Shown here: positions 38,978-39,048 of the stretch, piece after piece | How positions within the stretch are numbered: the stretch's first letter is position 1 | How the letters are laid out: each line of letters begins with the position of its first letter | Origin: Candidatus Izemoplasma sp. | Lineage (GTDB): Bacteria > Bacillota_I > Bacilli_A > Izemoplasmatales > Izemoplasmataceae | NCBI GenBank assembly: GCA_007117625.1 | Contig: SKGE01000033.1 | Span: forward strand, 1-39,048 | DNA length: 39,048 nt | Direction of reading: 5' to 3' | Program-made: the position numbers and the translations under genes | The notes under the pieces: model-generated | Database searches by the model: none | What the model was told of the DNA's origin: nothing | What the model saw: the letters and a program-made list of their open reading frames with translations, nothing else

Positions 38978-39048
38978 ATGATTTCTACATTTAAAAATTT
39001 CAATCAGCCAAAACGGGTGATGATCCCGGTAAAGGATATAAAAACAAC
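38978..39048 (+). CDS. N-terminus of a CDS truncated by the window edge (product unknown)
   Basis: RBS AAAGGGGTG, ATG, open frame 'MISTFKNFNQPKRVMIPVKDIKT'. Confidence 0.5.
   Translation, partial: MISTFKNFNQPKRVMIPVKDIKT

Noticed and set aside
1-39048. Mobile elements, prophage, CRISPR arrays, tRNA/rRNA genes
   Set aside because: No transposase/integrase ORF, no short regularly spaced repeats, and no tRNA/rRNA-like sequence noticed; tRNAscan/Infernal would be needed to be sure.

Overview
Low-GC, Gram-positive-like (Bacillota/Mycoplasmatota-style) chromosomal window using the standard code (TGG = Trp, TGA used as stop). Left part (1-7.4 kb): three Asp/Glu-rich secreted lipoprotein genes: two paralogues (one truncated by the window edge, one with four tandem Ig-like repeats) and a PrsA/SurA-like foldase. 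Centre-left (7.47-16.2 kb): a near-complete lysine fermentation operon (MaoC-like hydratase, CoA-transferase A/B, Kal, Kce, Kdd, KamA, KamB-like P-loop protein, KamD, KamE). It is preceded by a consensus sigma-A promoter, a cre-like (CcpA) site over the -35, and a lysine riboswitch whose P1 3' strand is also the 5' arm of an intrinsic terminator. That layout predicts a lysine-activated (ON) switch for a catabolic operon and is the most interesting signal here. Remainder: HD-GYP membrane protein, YgjV-GNAT-like protein, two MacB-like fused ABC transporters, class II photolyase, a compact Walker A + TOPRIM (OLD-like) protein, a small operon (LURP-one-like, methyltransferase, D-2-hydroxyacid dehydrogenase, RdhA/QueG-like Fe-S protein, Smr domain, Zn-ribbon membrane protein), NfnAB, two DegV proteins with MarR/PadR regulators, a decayed GGDEF-EAL pseudogene, a Gx-family transporter and an ApbE lipoprotein. 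No rRNA, tRNA, CRISPR or transposase was recognised. All product calls come from reading motifs and remembered family features, with no database search.
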